Under the pieces are notes generated by a model. That model worked only from the letters and a program-made list of their open reading frames with translations. It was not told where the DNA came from and did no database searches. From the NCBI RefSeq assembly GCF_014648475.1, contig NZ_BMRE01000008.1, positions 62,001 through 126,000 of the forward strand: 64,000 bases of DNA, in the 5' to 3' direction. Origin of the DNA: Lentzea flava. Its GTDB lineage: Bacteria; Actinomycetota; Actinomycetes; Mycobacteriales; Pseudonocardiaceae. Positions 31,174-40,900 of this stretch are shown piece by piece; within the stretch, counting starts at the first letter, position 1, and every line of letters starts with the position of its first letter. The translations under genes were made by a program, and so were the position numbers.

Positions 31174-31857
31174 GTGATGTGGAGCCTCGAGCATGACGAG
31201 TTGATGGACAGGGCCATCGCGAGCGCGCAGAGCGCGTTGTTCGCGGCGGGACGCAAACAGGCGCCGGTGACGGCGGTGCCGGACGCCGCGAGCCCGACCC
31301 GCACGGCCGCGATGGCCGCCGTCGCGAGCAGACTGCTCGCGCGGCCGAACAGCTCAGTGCTCGGGCTCTTCGGTAGCACGCCGGAGGTGCGGGTGCACCT
31401 GCACGCGTTGAGCCGGCTCTTCACCTTCACGGACGTGCTGGTGGGACAGGAGGTTCCGGACCTGGACGGGGTGACCGTCGCGGAGCCGAAGGACATCGTG
31501 GCGGGCGCGGACATCATCACGGTGGTCGGGCCGGGCCCCGAGCTGCCGTACTGGTATCCGCGCGGGCATCTGCACGTCAACGCGATCAGCACTCTTGGTC
31601 GCCGACTGCCGAGGGCGTTGCTGGATCGCGCGATGGTGTCACCCGACCACGTCGAGCGCGCCCGTGCCGCGGGGGAGTGCGCGTCGTTGCGGGAGACGCA
31701 GGTCGGGCCGGGCATCGCGCGGCTGTGCGCCTCACCCGCCGTGGCCGCACAACACCGCCGGCACCTGACCGTGTTCGACTCGACGGGGTTCGTTTCCGCC
31801 GATCAGGTGGCCACCGCACCCGGTGTTTGTGCGAATGCGGAGAGTGTGGCATCATGA
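31174..31857 (+). CDS. Ornithine/lysine cyclodeaminase-like protein, N-terminally shortened
   Basis: The 227-aa product matches the second half of the ornithine cyclodeaminase / mu-crystallin family: SPTRTAAMAAVASRLLARP, then a Rossmann stretch VLGLFGSTPEVRVHLHAL, then DIVAGADIITVVGPG and HVNAIS. Family members are about 330-350 aa; here about 100 N-terminal residues, which carry part of the active site, are absent, and the glycine-rich loop is altered (GSTPE instead of a GxGxQA pattern). In streptogramin B clusters a lysine cyclodeaminase (PipA, VisC) supplies pipecolate, which fits the fifth module. Whether this short form is active is doubtful. Start GTG 31174 lies 8 nt after GGGGGAG. It may lead a transcript into the MFS and P450 genes. 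Confidence 0.7.
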   Translation: MMWSLEHDELMDRAIASAQSALFAAGRKQAPVTAVPDAASPTRTAAMAAVASRLLARPNSSVLGLFGSTPEVRVHLHALSRLFTFTDVLVGQEVPDLDGVTVAEPKDIVAGADIITVVGPGPELPYWYPRGHLHVNAISTLGRRLPRALLDRAMVSPDHVERARAAGECASLRETQVGPGIARLCASPAVAAQHRRHLTVFDSTGFVSADQVATAPGVCANAESVAS

Positions 31858-31874
31858 GTTCCATGATCTACTAA
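31854..31874 (+). other. Six-codon open frame overlapping the cyclodeaminase-like stop
   Basis: An ATG overlapping the previous TGA (ATGA) opens MSSMIY and ends at TAA. It sits at the head of a 188-nt leader before an exporter gene. It could be a translated leader peptide coupled to the upstream gene, or chance. Confidence 0.25.
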
Positions 31875-32061
31875 GGTCTCTTTCGACGCCGCCTCGCTCG
31901 CAGGCGTCCCCTCTCAATGGCTTGCGCCTCGTCCTTTCTCTCTTTGGCGTGCCATTCGCATCCCCACGTTTCCGCAGCTCAGGCGTCTTTGGCGTGCGCG
32001 CACGACGTTCTGCGGCCTGGGGCGCAATCGCGTCGAAAAAGCCCTTACTTGGAGATTTGCC
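31875..32061 (+). other. 187-nt leader before the second MFS gene, with a 12-bp direct repeat
   Basis: No gene is recognised. The stretch is pyrimidine-rich at its start and holds the direct repeat TCTTTGGCGTGC at 31941-31952 and 31986-31997 (45 nt apart). An out-of-frame open frame (ATG 31917 to 32177) overlaps the exporter's GTG start. CTCAGGC (31978-31984) can pair with GCCTGGG a little downstream. These are possible parts of a post-transcriptional control, unproven. Confidence 0.4.
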
Positions 32062-33561
32062 GTGCAAAAAACCGAACGACTTCCGCAGCGCTGGGCGATT
32101 CTCGCCGTGCTCTGTCTCGCTTTGCTCGTGGTCGTGCTGGACAACACCGTGCTCAACGTCGCGGTGCCGTCGCTTAGCTCCGGCCTCGGAGCGTCCACTT
32201 CGGACATCCAGTGGATGATCAACGCGTACTCGCTCGTCATGGCCGGTCTGCTGCTGGCTGCGGGCAGCCTGTCGGACCGCTACGGGCGCAAGCGCGCGCT
32301 GATGTTCGGCCTGGCGCTGTTCGGGCTCGGCTCGCTCGTCGCGGCGTTCGCCGGATCGCCGATCCAGCTGATCATCGCGCGGGCCGTCATGGGCATCGGC
32401 GCGGCGTTCCTGACGCCGGGCACGCTCGCGGTGCTGGTCCGCGTGTTCGACAACGAGGAACGCGCGAAGGCCATCGGCATCTGGGCGGCGGTGTCGTCGC
32501 TCGGCATCGCGGCCGGACCGGTCGTCGGCGGCTTCCTGCTGGCGCACTTCTGGTGGGGCTCGGTGTTCGCGGTCAACGTGCCGATCGCGGTCATCGGGTT
32601 CATCGCGGTCGCCCTGCTGGTGCCCGAGTCCAAGGACCCGGTCGGCAAGTACCCGGACATCCTCGGCGGTGTGCTGTCCGCGGCGTCGATGGCGGCGCTG
32701 ATCTACGCGGTGATCTCGGGTTCCGAGCACGGCTGGACGGACTCGCGGGTGCTCGGCACGTTCGCCGTCGGCGTCGTGCTGCTCGCGGTGTTCATCTGGT
32801 GGCAGCGCAAGACGGACAACCCGATGCTGGAGCTGTCGATGTTCGCCAATCCGCGTTTCAACGGCGCGGCGGCGGGCGGTGTGCTCGCGGCGTTCGGCAT
32901 GGGCGGCTCGCTCTTCCTGCTGACCCAGCACCTGCAGTTCGTGCTGCGCTTCTCCCCGCTGGAGGCCGGTTTCCGCATCGCGCCGCTCGCCATCAGCGTG
33001 CTGATCAGCAGCAGTCTGCTCAGCGCCAGGGTCGGCAAGGTGCTCGGCCAGGGCCCGACGATGGCGGCGGGCATGACGGTCGCCTCCGGTGGCCTGACGC
33101 TGATCGCGCTGGTCGACCCCGCCATCGGGTACCTGCCGACGTTCGGCGGGCTGGTGCTCATCGGACTCGGTGTCGGACTGGCGATGCCGGTGGCCGCGCA
33201 CGCCATGATGAGCGCGATCCCGCTGGAGCGCGCGGGAACCGGGTCGGGCATCAACCAGACCCTGCAGGAGATCGGTGCCTCGTTCGGCGTGGCCGTGCTC
33301 GGTGCCGTGCTGACCGCCCGGTTCGTCGGCGGGCTGCCCGCCGACCTCGGCCCGGACGCGGGCAGGTCGCTGCCCGCCGCGTTGTCCGCGGCGGCCGGTC
33401 ACCCGGAGACCGCGGCCGCGGCGCGGGACGCGTTCGCCGCCGGCATGTCGAGCAGCCAGCTGATCGGCGCGCTCGCCGTCCTGTGCGGCGGCCTGCTCGC
33501 CGGGTTCCTCCTGCGCCGTGCGGAGAAGTCCCAGCCCGTCACCGTCCCCCAACACGCCTAG
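32062..33561 (+). CDS. MFS drug exporter, DHA2 (14-helix) family
   Basis: The 499-aa membrane protein shows LDNTVLNVAVPSL in helix 1 and GSLSDRYGRKRAL in the loop 2-3, with about 14 hydrophobic segments expected from its length. It resembles drug exporters such as Ptr of the pristinamycin producer or VarS of the virginiamycin producer, from memory, so it is a likely self-resistance pump, perhaps for the group B component given its neighbours. Start GTG 32062 has GGAG 8 nt upstream. It is followed after 10 nt by the P450 gene. Confidence 0.88.
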   Translation: MQKTERLPQRWAILAVLCLALLVVVLDNTVLNVAVPSLSSGLGASTSDIQWMINAYSLVMAGLLLAAGSLSDRYGRKRALMFGLALFGLGSLVAAFAGSPIQLIIARAVMGIGAAFLTPGTLAVLVRVFDNEERAKAIGIWAAVSSLGIAAGPVVGGFLLAHFWWGSVFAVNVPIAVIGFIAVALLVPESKDPVGKYPDILGGVLSAASMAALIYAVISGSEHGWTDSRVLGTFAVGVVLLAVFIWWQRKTDNPMLELSMFANPRFNGAAAGGVLAAFGMGGSLFLLTQHLQFVLRFSPLEAGFRIAPLAISVLISSSLLSARVGKVLGQGPTMAAGMTVASGGLTLIALVDPAIGYLPTFGGLVLIGLGVGLAMPVAAHAMMSAIPLERAGTGSGINQTLQEIGASFGVAVLGAVLTARFVGGLPADLGPDAGRSLPAALSAAAGHPETAAAARDAFAAGMSSSQLIGALAVLCGGLLAGFLLRRAEKSQPVTVPQHA

Positions 33562-33571
33562 GAGACCCGAG

Positions 33572-34771
33572 ATGCACCAGGTGACCGCACGTCCGTCCAC
33601 TCAGGACGGTGGAGCCGCGCTGCTCGGCTGGCTGCGCGACATGCGCGACCAGGCTCCGGTCTGGCGGGACGAGTACGGCGTCCACCACGTCTTCCGCTAC
33701 GACGACGTGGTGGCGGTGACGACCGACCCGGCGAGGTTCTCCTCCGACATCAGCCGGATCATGCCGGACCTCGACCCGCTGTCGCGCGACATCCTGTCGG
33801 TGATCGACCCGCCGTTGCACCGCAAGCTGCGCAGGCTGGTCAGCCAGGCGTTCACGCCGCGCATGGTGGCGCAGCTGGAGCCGCGCGTCGTCGAGCTGGG
33901 CCGAGAGCTGCTGGAGAAGATCGACGGTGACCAGTTCGACCTGATCGAGGAGTTCGCGTACGCGCTGCCGGTGATCGTGATCGCCGAGCTGCTCGGCGTG
34001 CCGGCCCAGGACCGCGACCTGTTCCGCGAGTGGTCGGAGAAGATGCTGTCCAAGGAGTTCGACGACCCGGTCTCGATGCAGTTCGAGAACGACGACGCCG
34101 ACTTCGACGCGCTGGTCCGCACGCCGATGCAGCAGATGCGCGCCTACCTCGGGGGTCATCTGGCCGACAGGCGTGCCACGCCGCGCGAGGACCTGCTCAC
34201 CAAGCTGGTGGAGGCCGAGCTCGACGGCGACCGGCTGACCGACAAGCAGGTGATCGACTTCGCCTGCCTGCTGCTCATGGCGGGCCACGTGTCCACCACG
34301 ATGCTGCTCGGCAACACCGTGCTGTGCATGGAGGACAACCCCGGCCTGCAGGACAGGCTGCGGGCGGACCGGTCGCTCATCCCCGCGACGATCGAGGAGG
34401 TCATGCGCTTCCGGGCGCCGATCACGATCGCGAGCCGCGTCACGACCGAGGACGTGGAGATCGCCGGGGTGACGATTCCGGCGAACTCCATGGTGATGCC
34501 GTGGCTGTTGTCGGCGAACCACGACGAGCGCAGGTTCTCCGAGCCGGACAGGTTCGTCCCCGACCGCAAGGACGCCCAGCAGCTGGCGTTCGGGCACGGC
34601 ATCCACTTCTGCCTCGGGGCGCCGCTCGCGCGCCTCGAAGGGCGGATCGCGGTGGAGCTGATGCTCGACGCGTTCACCGACGTGCGGGTCACCCCTGGCG
34701 CGGAGGTGACCTACCACCGCGAAGGCCTGTTCGGAGCCAAGACCCTCCCGGTGACCGTGCGCCGCGGGTGA
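33572..34771 (+). CDS. Cytochrome P450, candidate pipecolate oxidase
   Basis: The 399-aa class I bacterial P450 has the I-helix motif LLLMAGHVSTT (about 234-244), the ExxR pair in EEVMR and the heme-binding FGHGIHFCLGAP with Cys347 as thiolate ligand. It needs a ferredoxin, not encoded here. In pristinamycin and virginiamycin S clusters a P450 (SnbF, VisD) hydroxylates pipecolate toward the 4-oxopipecolate residue; the pipecolate-like A domain in the downstream NRPS and the cyclodeaminase-like gene upstream suggest the same here. Other peptide or macrolactone oxidations are possible. ATG 33572 follows GGAGACCCGAG; the frame extends further upstream into the MFS gene. Confidence 0.9.
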   Translation: MHQVTARPSTQDGGAALLGWLRDMRDQAPVWRDEYGVHHVFRYDDVVAVTTDPARFSSDISRIMPDLDPLSRDILSVIDPPLHRKLRRLVSQAFTPRMVAQLEPRVVELGRELLEKIDGDQFDLIEEFAYALPVIVIAELLGVPAQDRDLFREWSEKMLSKEFDDPVSMQFENDDADFDALVRTPMQQMRAYLGGHLADRRATPREDLLTKLVEAELDGDRLTDKQVIDFACLLLMAGHVSTTMLLGNTVLCMEDNPGLQDRLRADRSLIPATIEEVMRFRAPITIASRVTTEDVEIAGVTIPANSMVMPWLLSANHDERRFSEPDRFVPDRKDAQQLAFGHGIHFCLGAPLARLEGRIAVELMLDAFTDVRVTPGAEVTYHREGLFGAKTLPVTVRRG

Positions 34772-34800
34772 CAAACCCCCTTCACCCGCCTGCACGGCCG

Positions 34801-34836
34801 AAGCGCCCCTGAGCATTCCCCCGCTCAGGGGCGCTT
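34801..34836. terminator. Intrinsic terminator hairpin after the P450 gene
   Basis: A perfect 14-bp inverted repeat (34801-34814 and 34823-34836, loop ATTCCCCC), with AA and TT at its outer ends, lies 29 nt after the P450 stop. It separates the exporter-P450 transcript from the NRPS promoter. Confidence 0.85.
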
Positions 34837-34854
34837 CACTTTGTGCGTCGTGCG

Positions 34855-34883
34855 TGTCAGCGCCGTATCAGGGCCTTGTCAAC
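34855..34883 (+). promoter_or_regulatory. Putative SARP box upstream of the group B NRPS operon
   Basis: TGTCAGC (34855), TATCAGG (34866) and TGTCAAC (34877) repeat with exact 11-nt period. A possible -10 (CAGACT, 34893-34898) starts after a 9-nt gap, the same as for the box at 31098. The NRPS ATG is at 34940, behind GGGGGAGCGAG. This would control all genes from 34940 to at least 56501. Confidence 0.62.
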
Positions 34884-34939
34884 GTCGGAAGCCAGACTCC
34901 TTGCCGTACGGGGAAGAACCTTTCGGTTGGGGGAGCGAG

Positions 34940-37900
34940 ATGGCCGCGATCGCGTTGACCGCAGCGCAGCTCGGCGTCTGGTATGCGAGCAGGCTCGACC
35001 CGGAGAACCCCGGCTTCAACGCCGCGCAGTGCGTGGAGCTGACCGGTGCCGTGGACGTCGACGCGCTGGTGGCGGCGATCGAGCGGACGGTCTCCGAGAC
35101 GGACGCGTTGAAGGTGCGGTTCGCGGACGACGCGGGTGGCGTGCGGCAGTCGTTGGTGGACAACGATGTCCGCGTCGAGGTCATCGACCTTCGGGGGGCC
35201 GCGGCGCCGCGGGAGGCCGCGCAGGGCTGGATGCGCCAGGACCTCGCCGTCGCCTGCGGGCTGACCGGCGATGATCTGTGCGCCCAGCTGGTGTTCCTGG
35301 TCGGTGACGCCGTCCTGTGGTACATGCGGGCGCATCACCTGCTGCTCGACGGTGTCGGTTTCCGGCTCGTCACCGAACGGGTCGCCGCGCACTACTCCGG
35401 CACCGCCGTGGAGCCGTTCACACCGCTGCACGAGCTCGTTGCCGCGGAGTCGTACCGTTCCGACGCGGATCGCGCGTTCTGGATGGAGAAGCTCGGCGAC
35501 CTGCCGGACGTCGCCACGCTGTCCGGCCGTTCGGCGCCGATGAGCAACACGTTCCTCCGGCACACCGCCGATGTGTCCATTGTAGACGAAGAATGGCCGG
35601 TCGCTGTCGTTGCCGCGACGGCGTTGTACGTGAGCCGGGTTTCCGGGTCGGCCGACGTGGTGCTCGGGTTCCCCGTGGCGGCCCGCGTCGCCAGGGCCAC
35701 GAGGAACGCGCCCGGCATGGTGACCAACGTGCTGCCGCTGCGGCTCACCGTGCGGCAGGACATGTCGGTGCGCGAGCTGCTGGACCACGTGTCCGCCGAG
35801 ATGGGTTCGGCGTTGCGGCACCAGCGGCACCGCGTCGAGGACATGCGCCGCGAGCTCAAGCTGGTGGGGGACGACCGCCGGTTGTACGGGCCGGTCGTCA
35901 ACATCATGCCGTTCGACCTCGACGAGCTGGACTTCGCGGGCGCGCGGGTGCGTGCCGAGCAGCTGTCCACCGGGCCGGTCGACGACATCAAGATCTCCGT
36001 GCACCCCAGCGGTTCCGCGTTGCGGGTGCACGTCGACGCCAATCCCGCGGCGTACGACGAGGCCGCGGTCACCGGGCACGCCGAGCGGCTGATCGGGCTG
36101 CTCACCACCCTCGCGGACGCGTCACCGGACATGCCGATCGGCCGGATCGACGTGCGTGCCTCGCGCGAGCGTCGTGCTGTTGAGCCGCTTGAGATCGTGC
36201 CTGTTCCGCGGACGCTGCCGGACATCTTCGAACAGCGCGTCCGAGAGTTCCCGAACTCGGTCGCCGTGACGTGTGACGGCACTGAGCTGACTTACCGCGA
36301 GTTGAACGAGCGCGCGAACTCAGTGGCGCACGACCTGATCTCACGCGGTGTCGGGGCCGAGGACCTCGTCGCGGTGCAGCTGCCGCGGTCGATCGACCTC
36401 GTGGTGGCGCTGCTGGGTGTGGTGAAGGCGGGTGCGGCCTACCTGCCGGTCGATCCGTCCTACCCGCAGGCCCGCATCGACTACCTGCTGGAGAACGCCC
36501 AGCCGCGGCACGTGCTGACCTCCGTCGACATCGCCGGGCCCACCGCAGATCCCGTGGTGGCACGGGATCCGGAGCACCCCGCGTACGTGATCTACACGTC
36601 CGGCTCGACGGGACAGCCCAAGGGGGTGGTCGTCCCGCACAGCAACGTCGTCCGGCTGTTCACCGAGACCGACCACTGGTTCGGCTTCGGGGCAGGCGAC
36701 GTCTGGACGTTGTTCCACTCGTTCGCGTTCGACTTCTCCGTCTGGGAAATCTGGGGACCGCTGCTGTACGGCGGCAAGCTCGTCGTGGTGCCGCACGACG
36801 TGTCGCGCTCGCCGGCGGACTTCCTCGACCTGCTCGCCCGCGAACGCGTGACCGTGCTGAACCAGACGCCGTCGGCGTTCTACCAGCTCGTCGAGGCCGA
36901 CCGGGAACAGCCGCGCGAGCTTTCCCTGCGGTACGTGGTGTTCGGCGGTGAGGCGCTCGACCTGGCACGGCTGCGCGACTGGTACGAGCTGCACGCCGAC
37001 GACGCGCCGCGGCTGGTCAACATGTACGGCATCACCGAGACCACGGTGCACGTCAGCTTCCGCGCCCTCCAGGCGGCGGACGCGGTGCCCGGTGCGGCCA
37101 GCGCGATCGGTGTCGGCATCCCGGACCTGCGGGTGCACGTGCTGGACCAGGCGCTGCAACCCGTTCCGCCCGGTGTCGCGGGCGAACTCTACGTCTCCGG
37201 TGCCGGACTCGCCCGGGGTTACCTCGGGCAGCACGCGCTCACCGCGCTCCGGTTCGTCGCCGATCCGTTCGGTGCGCCGGGATCGAGGATGTACCGCACC
37301 GGCGACGTCGCCCGGCTGCGCGAGGACGGCTCGCTCGACTACCTCGGCCGCGCCGACCACCAGGTCAAGATCCGCGGGTTCCGGGTGGAGCTCGGCGAGA
37401 TCGAGGCCGCGGTCGCCACGCATCCCGGCGTCGCGCACACCGTGGTGCTGCTGCGGGAGGACCGGCCGGGGCACCGGATGCTCGTCTCGTACGTCGTGCC
37501 GAACGGAGAGGCCGCGGTCAACACCGTGGTGTTGCGGCGGCACGTCGGTGAACTCGTGCCCGAACACCTCGTGCCCGGTGCGTTCGTCGTGCTGGACAGC
37601 TTGCCCTTGACGCCCAACGGCAAGCTCGACCGCCGCGCACTGCCCGCGCCCGTGCTGGACGGCGGCAGGACCGGGTCGGACGACCAGCGCGAGACGGTGC
37701 TGTGCGGCCTCGTCGCCGAGGTGCTCGGGGTCTCGCACGTCGGTGTCGACGACAACTTCTTCGTGCTCGGCGGCGACTCGCTGCTGGCGGACAAGTTCGC
37801 CCGGCTGGTGCGGGCGGAGCTGGGTGCCGAGCTGACCGTCACCCAGGTCTTCGACTCGCCGACGGTCGCCGGCATGGCCGTGCTGCTGGACAGCGCGCCG

Positions 37901-40900
37901 GGCTCGCGGCCGCCCCTGGAGGCCGTGCCCCGCCCCGAGCTGCTGCCGCTGTCGCCCGCGCAGCGCCGGTTGTGGTTCCTCAGCGCACTGGACGGGCCAA
38001 GCCCCACCTACACGATCCCGATCGGCCTGCGCCTGCCGGGAGCCGTCGACGCCGAGGCGTTGCGGGCCGCGCTCGCGGACCTGGCCGAGCGGCACGAGAT
38101 CCTCCGCACGACGTTCCCGGACGTGGACGGGGTGCCGTACCAGCACATCGGCACGACGCCGCCGCCACTGTTCGTGGAACAGGTCGGTGACGACGTCATC
38201 GCGGCGTTCAAGGCCGCCGCCCGCAAGCCGTTCGACCTCGCTGCGGAACCGCCGTTGCGCGCGCACCTGTTCGTGATCGACGAGCAGGATCACATGCTGC
38301 TGCTGGCGTTGCACCACATCGCAGGTGACGGCTGGTCGCTCGCACCGCTCGGCCGCGACCTCGCGCACGCCTACACCGCCCGGTGCCGAGGCGAAGCTCC
38401 ACAGTGGACGCCGCTGCCGGTGCAGTACGCGGACTACGCGCTGTGGCAGCGTGATCTGCTCGCCGAGAACGACCCGAACGGCCCGGCCGCCGAGCAGGCG
38501 TCGTACTGGACCGACGCACTCGCCGAGCTGCCGGAGGGCCTGGAGCTGTCGACCGACCGGCAACGGCCCGCCGTCACGAGCTACACCGGCGGCACGATCC
38601 CGCTGGAGATCGAGTCCGAGTTGCACCACGCATTGCTCGACGTCGCCCGCACGCACCGGGTCACGTTGTTCATGGTGCTGCAGGCGGCGCTCGCGGTGCT
38701 GCTCACGCGGATGGGCGCGGGCACCGACATCCCGATCGGCAGTCCCGTCGCCGGCCGCACCGACGCCGCCACCGCCGACCTCGTCGGGTGCTTCATCAAC
38801 ACGTTGGTGCTGCGGACCGACACGAGCGGCGACCCGTCGTTCGCCGAGCTGCTGCACCGGGTGCGCACGACCGACCTGGAGGCGTTCGCGCACCAGGACC
38901 TCCCGTTCGAGCACCTGGTCGAGGAGATCAGCCCGGAGCGGTCGCTGTCCAGGCAGCCGCTGTTCCAGGTCATGCTGGTGCTGCAGAACAACGACCGCGC
39001 GTTCGCCGACATGAACGGCGTCGTCGGCGAGCTGGCCCCGGTGCACGTCGGCGTGGCGAAGTTCGACCTGACCGTCGAGCTGACCGAACGTCCCGGCGGC
39101 ATCAGCGGATTCCTCGAGTACAGCGACGACCTCTTCGAACCCGAGACGGCCGCGATGATCGCGCGGCGGCTGCTCGACGTGCTCGCCGCGGTGGCACGCG
39201 CACCGCAGCAGCCCATCAGCTCGGTCGAGCTGGTCGACGCCACCGAGCGCGAAACGGTGCTGACGCGGTGGAACGACACCGCTGCCGAGGTGCCGGACGC
39301 GGGGATCGCGGAGCTGTTCGAGCGGCAGGCCGCACTCACGCCGGACGCCGTGGCGGTGACGGCGGGGGAGGAGTTCCTGACCTACCGCGAGCTGAACGCG
39401 CGCGCCAACGGCCTGGCCCGCACGCTGGTGCGGCGCGGGGTGAGCGGCGAGACCGGCGTGGCCGTGCTGCTCGATCGGTCGCCCGCGCTCGTCGTCGCGT
39501 TGCTCGCGGTGCTCAAGACCGGTGCCTTCTTCGTGCCGCTCAACCCGCGTTACTCGGTCGAACGGATGCGGTCGACGGTGATCGAGACCGGGTGCCGGGT
39601 CGTGATCACCGACCGCGCCGATCACGGCCTCGACGCCGCCGCGGTGTCGCCGGTGTCCGAAGTGGACCAGCGCAACCCCGGCATCGCGGTGCACCCTGAG
39701 CAGCTGGCGTACGTGATGCACACGTCCGGCTCGACCGGAGTGCCCAAGGGCGTTGCCGTGACGCAGCGGGACGTCGTCAGCCTCGCCTTCGACCGCGCGT
39801 TCCGCGGTGAGGCCCACCGGTGCGTGCTGCTGCACTCGCCGCACTCGTTCGACGCGTCGACCTACGAGCTGTGGGTGCCGCTGCTGAACGGCGGCCGGAT
39901 CGTCGTCGCCCCGGACGGCGAGACCGACGCCGAACTGCTCGCCGAGCTGATCCGCGGCTCCGGTGTGACCGGCCTGTGGCTCACCTCCGGGCTCTTCAAC
40001 CTGATGGCGGAGGAGCACGCGTCGTGCTTCGCCGGGGTGCGCGAGGTGTGGACTGGTGGTGACGTCGTGTCTCCCGCCTCGGTCAACCGCGTGCTGGCCG
40101 AGTGCCCCGGCGTCACCGTCGTCAACGGCTACGGCCCCACGGAGACAACGACTTTCGCGACGAGCCGCCGCACCTCCTCGCCTGTGGGCACGCGTGTGCC
40201 GATCGGCCGTCCGCTCGACAACATGCAGGCCTACGTGCTCGACGGCCTGCTGCGGCCGGTGCCGATCGGCGTGACCGGCGAGCTGTACGTGGCCGGAGCC
40301 GGTCTCGCCCGCGGGTACCTCGGTCGCGGCGACCTCACCGCGGAACGCTTCGTCGCCGATCCCTTCGGTGTTCCGGGTGCACGCATGTACCGCACCGGCG
40401 ACCTGGTGCGCTGGACGACCGGTGGCGAGCTGGAGTTCGTCGGCCGCGCCGACAACCAGGTCAAGCTGCGCGGGTTCCGGATCGAGCCCGGTGAGATCGA
40501 GGCCAGGCTCACCGAACGTCCCGAGGTGGCGCAGGCGGCCGTGATCGTGCGCGAGGACCGGCCGGGCGACAAGCGTCTCGTCGCCTACGTCGTCGGCACG
40601 GCCTCGCAGACCGAGCTGCTGACGCATCTGAAGACCGTTCTGCCGGACTACATGGTCCCGTCCACGATCGTGATGATGGACCGGCTTCCGTTGACCACCA
40701 ACGGAAAGCTGGACCGCCGGGCGCTGCCCGTTCCCGAGGTCACGACCACCGCGCGTGAACCCCGCACGGAGGCCGAACGCGTCCTCGCCGGGCTCTTCTG
40801 CGAGGTGCTCGGGCTCGCCGAGGTCGGTGTCGACGACGGGTTCTTCGAGCTGGGCGGCGACAGCATCATGTCGGTGCAGCTGGTCAGCCGTGCCCGCAAG

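Noticed and set aside
31917..32177. An 86-codon upstream frame overlapping the exporter start, considered as a real small gene
   Set aside because: No ribosome site, no recognisable domain, and it overlaps the membrane protein's first helix out of frame. Kept only as a possible leader element.
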